Assembly: GCF_000389965.1 (NCBI RefSeq)
Contig: NC_021191.1
Span: forward strand, 3,349,501-3,413,500
DNA: 64,000 nucleotides
Source: Actinoplanes sp. N902-109
Lineage (GTDB): Bacteria > Actinomycetota > Actinomycetes > Mycobacteriales > Micromonosporaceae
Reading direction: 5' to 3'
Shown here piece after piece: positions 62,801 to 64,000 of this stretch (positions are counted from its first letter, which is position 1; every line of letters begins with the position of its first letter). The notes beneath the pieces were generated by a model. That model saw only the letters and a list, made by a program, of their open reading frames with translations. It had not been told where the DNA came from and did no database searches. The position numbers and the translations under genes were made by a program.

Positions 62801-64000
62801 GACCCGGCACGTGACCGGCACCGTCAGCGCTGCCAGTGCCCCGGCAACCACGCCGGACCTGGCCGCCTGGCCACCTGGCCAGGCGCAGCCGGTCGACCTC
62901 TCCGGCTTCTACGACGAGCTCGCTGCGGTGGGCTACGAGTACGGACCCGCCTTCCAGGGGCTGCGGGCTGCCTGGCGCGCCGGGGACACGGTGTACGCGG
63001 AGGTGGCGCTCGCCGACGCCCTGGTGCAGGACGCGGGCCGGTTCGCCGTACACCCGGCTCTGCTGGACGCCGCTCTGCATACCGGTCTTCTCACCGGGCC
63101 GGACAACCGGCAAGGCGTCCGGTTGCCGTTCTCCTGGAACAACGTCAGCATCCACGCGAGCGGCCCAGCTCGGCTCCGCGTCACCATGACCGGCGAAGGC
63201 CTGCGCCTCGCCGACGAGTTCGGACATCCCGTGGCCGAGATCGGCGCGCTGGTGACCCGGCCGATGACCGACGATGCCGTCACCGACCTGCTCGCCGTCA
63301 CCTGGACCGAGATCCCGGCCGTGGCGTCGGCCACCGGGGCCGAGGTGTTCACGGCGCTTCCGTCCGACGCCGCTGCCGACGTGCCGGCCGAGACCCGGGC
63401 GCTGACCGTCCGTACCCTGGCGGCGATCCAGTCATGGCTGGATCGGGATGACGGCACCCTTGTCATCAATGTTGACACCGGGCTCACCGGCGCGGCTGTG
63501 TCGGGTCTCGTACGGTCGGCGCAGTCGGAGCACCCGAGCCGGTTCGTGCTGGTGGAGAGCGACGACGCACTGACCACCGAACAGCTCGCGGCGATGGCCG
63601 GGCTGGACGAACCGCGGGTCCGCGTGATGGCCGGGCGCATCGAGGTGCCACGGCTGACCCGGGCGAACCAGCCGCTCACCATCCCCGCGGAGAGGTCCTG
63701 GCTGCTCGAACAGCCCCGCAGCGGCACCCTGCAGGACCTCGCGCTGCTCCCGACCGACACCGGCGACCGGCCCCTGCGCCCCGGCGAGGTACGCCTGGAG
63801 GTCCGCGCCGCCGGACTGAACTTCCGGGACGTCGTGGTGGCGCTCGGCATGGTCACCGACACGCGGCTGGCCGGTGGGGAAGCCGCCGGAGTCGTGCTCG
63901 AGACCGGGCCCGGCGTCACCGGCTTCGCCGTGGGAGACCACGTCTTCGGACTGCTGGGCGGCGGGTTCGGGTCGATAGCGATCGCCGACAGCCGCACGCT
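56268..64000 (+). CDS. Loading and first module(s) of a modular PKS (RapA/FkbB-like), truncated by the window edge
   Basis: Open reading frame of 2577 codons with no stop before the window ends. Order: acyl-CoA ligase-type adenylation domain (1-500: LYTSGTTGTPKG near 160, YRTGDL near 381, catalytic Lys in TASGKVRR near 487), a linker, ER (about 620-935), a degenerate KR remnant (about 938-1105), ACP with S1159, then KS (C1382), AT (S1807, GHSQGE and YASH, methylmalonyl), DH (H2103 in ADHAVRGTVLMPG) and the first third of another ER. The ligase-ER-ACP start is the loading module of rapamycin and FK506 synthases, which activates a free cyclohexene carboxylic acid and reduces its double bond. 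ATG at 56268 follows GGAAGG. The rest of the gene is beyond 64000. Confidence 0.93.
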   Translation, partial: MSRAELIRPLHELLRVNAGRRGDKVAYADSRRSVTHAELLLRTGRLAGHLAGLGVERGDRVAILLGNRVETMESYLAIARAGAIAVPLNTEASDAEIEHCLSDSGAVAVLTGEAHLDLVRRVAPAAAAVPAGDIDELAGTEPVTPARDDLRLDEPAWMLYTSGTTGTPKGVVSTQGSGLWSAANCDVPAWQLTEDDVLLWPAPLFHSLAHHLCLLAVTAVGATARILGTFVAGEVLDQLREHNCTVLVGVPTMHRYLVAAAGAGGARTPALKMGLVAGAVAPPALIQGFEDVFGVPLLDTYGCTETTGSLTVNWLDGPRVPGSCGLPVPGVALRFVDPVTGADVPSGAEGELWARTPSVMSGYHGQPDATSEVLTDGWYRTGDLARQSASGHVTITGRIKELIIRGGENIHPREIETVALDVPGVKDAAAAGRRHPVLGEIPALYVVAEPGGVDAEAVLDRCRDRLSYFKVPEEIYQVAAIPRTASGKVRRNRLTQEPAELLAGAAGTESLHRLEWTPIDLPAVSLAERPQDAARVRTTRHAVHVTTGDLPDPGQAARWDAYRAEPDVVLVDLDDTDPGDAVLATLAGLGEPLIALREGKAYVARLADAASRSLTVPADRAWVLRHPSSGTLRDLALVADDTAGRALQPGEVRLAVRAAGLNFRDVLIALGTYPGEGVMGGEAAGVVLEVGPGVTGLNPGDRVFGLVTAAFGPIAITDHRTLGVIPADWSFATAASVPIVFATAYYGLVDLAALGAGESVLIHAGAGGVGMAATQIAQHLGARIFATASAGKHHILRTAGLAEDQIADSRTTGFQNVFPRGLDVVLNSLSGEFVDASVSLLADGGRFLEMGKTDIRDADHVVADRPGATYQAFDLLDAGPDRLREIIAELLDLFARGVLRPLPLRAWDIRQARDAFSWMSRARHIGKMVLTVPHGLDADGTVLITGDSGFRAGRVARHLVSHHGVRHLVLDTGQPVDETLVAELTALGAAVTPTAQHPLTAVVHTGGPGLAALDQQTRSLDLAAFVAFSEDAPATVEALTRRRRADGFPATAIAWGLPEGEPAAIRGELIGRALAAPDPAYVVTRINTAGLRALAAAGELPPVLRNLAARRDQPGTRTGERTRTGLLDLVRRSIIDILGPAAGERFAPGRTFRETGIDSLTAVELRNSLAQATGLPLPATLVFDYPTPAVLVARLEELTGGAPGTSAPVSATVGQDEPLAIVGMACRLPGGVSSPEDLWRLVESGTDAISGFPVDRGWDVDGLFDPDPDAVGKTYCVQGGFLDTAAEFDAAFFGISPREALAMDPQQRLVLEASWEAFERAGIEPGSVRGSDTGVFMGAFAGGYAADLEGFGATAGATSVLSGRVSYFFGFEGPAMTVDTACSSSLVALHQAGYALRQGECSLALVGGVTVMASPQSFVEFSRQRGLAADGRSKAFADAADGTGWAEGVGVLLVERLSDAQAQGHQVLAVVRSSAVNQDGASNGLSAPNGPSQQRVIRQALANAVLTAADVDVVEAHGTGTTLGDPIEAQAVIATYGQDRSTPLLLGSLKSNIGHTQAAAGVAGVIKMVMALRHGVVPRSLHVDVPSRHVDWSAGAVDVVTSNQPWPSSDRPGRAGVSAFGVSGTNAHVILESAPFEPADQIAGPVPVVADVVPLVLSARTVPALTELEARVRAYVSAAEDDRAVAATLASSRAVFEHRAVLIGEDTVNGSALSDPRIVFVFPGQGWQWLGMGVALRDSSVVFASRMAECAAALSEFVDWDLFAALDDPAVVDRVDVVQPVCWAVMVSLAAVWQAAGVTPDAVVGHSQGEIAAAVVAGSLSLRDGARVVALRSQLIAQGLAGRGAMASIALPADEITLVEGAWIAALNGPVSTVIAGTPDAVEAVLAAQDARVRRIAVDYASHTPQVEAIRDELLALTADVDSRAPAVPWLSTVDGTWVDGPLSVDYWFRNLREQVGFAQAVDVLAGTGPAAVGEAVFIEVSASPVLMQSMVDAVTVPTLRRDDGSATRLVTSLAEAFVQGVAVDWAAVLGAGAERVLDLPTYPFQRQRFWALPDRASGDVAGLGLDAVQHPLLGAVVALPGSDSVVLTGRVSLATHSWLADHAVRGTVLMPGTGFVELVVRAADEVGCGVVDELVIEAPLRLPVAGGVQLSVPVGEADEGGRRQVTVHSRTDAADTWTRHVTGTVSAASAPATTPDLAAWPPGQAQPVDLSGFYDELAAVGYEYGPAFQGLRAAWRAGDTVYAEVALADALVQDAGRFAVHPALLDAALHTGLLTGPDNRQGVRLPFSWNNVSIHASGPARLRVTMTGEGLRLADEFGHPVAEIGALVTRPMTDDAVTDLLAVTWTEIPAVASATGAEVFTALPSDAAADVPAETRALTVRTLAAIQSWLDRDDGTLVINVDTGLTGAAVSGLVRSAQSEHPSRFVLVESDDALTTEQLAAMAGLDEPRVRVMAGRIEVPRLTRANQPLTIPAERSWLLEQPRSGTLQDLALLPTDTGDRPLRPGEVRLEVRAAGLNFRDVVVALGMVTDTRLAGGEAAGVVLETGPGVTGFAVGDHVFGLLGGGFGSIAIADSRT
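59910..64000 (+). other. First extension module: KS-AT(mmal)-DH-ER... (incomplete)
   Basis: KS, methylmalonyl AT and an intact DH are complete; the ER starts near 63690 (LNFRDVVVALGMV) and is cut by the window end. A KR and ACP should follow. A fully reducing methylmalonyl first module agrees with rapamycin rather than FK506. Confidence 0.8.

Overview
The window is high-GC DNA with strong G/C third-position codon bias, GTG/TTG starts and many four-base stop/start overlaps. Together with a large modular PKS/NRPS locus, MMPL and Tap-type exporter/hydrolase genes and carbohydrate-binding secreted enzymes, this points to a filamentous actinomycete. Micromonosporaceae (Actinoplanes-like) is my guess; no rRNA gene or species marker is present.

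Left part (1-28 kb) is ordinary accessory chromosome. It has a hybrid histidine kinase and a membrane diguanylate cyclase (23-4375). Several regulator/enzyme pairs follow, most with a palindromic operator I could locate: MerR with a quinone-reductase-like enzyme, HxlR with a crotonase, TetR with a flavin hydroxylase, LysR with a flavin monooxygenase, and MarR with an NDH-2-like flavoprotein. Also here are an MMPL exporter, a secreted Tap-type hydrolase, a NarL-type two-component pair, a second diguanylate cyclase paralogous to the first, and a three-gene secreted glycoside hydrolase operon (GH95, GH27, GH54) on the minus strand.

Right part (28.5-64 kb) is a biosynthetic locus whose architecture matches the FK506/rapamycin (FKBP-ligand macrolide) family. 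A minus-strand operon runs NRPS (C-A-PCP-C, 51390-55943), a four-module PKS of 6192 residues (32807-51385), then a type II thioesterase. Divergent from it, a second PKS starts at 56268 and runs off the right edge; it opens with a CoA-ligase/ER/degenerate KR/ACP loading module and a methylmalonyl module. The NRPS adenylation pocket reads by eye D-Y-Q-Y-C-G-H-L-V-K, which I associate with pipecolate. The last three PKS modules (KR with a dead DH; methylmalonyl DH-ER-KR; malonyl KS-AT-ACP) are what is needed to build the C10 hemiketal / C11 methyl / C14 oxygen part of the FKBP-binding face. Convergent with this operon is a tailoring operon: two paralogous methyltransferases, a cytochrome P450 and a ferredoxin (28678-32050).

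A G-rich box (TAGGGGG) is repeated both in the divergent PKS/NRPS promoter and upstream of the tailoring operon, suggesting one cluster activator controls both. The starter-acid gene (chorismatase type), the lysine cyclodeaminase and the pathway regulator expected for this family are not in the window and should lie beyond 64000. The exact product cannot be read from this piece, but its pipecolate-side half can be predicted. No tRNA, rRNA, CRISPR array, insertion sequence or integrase was found.
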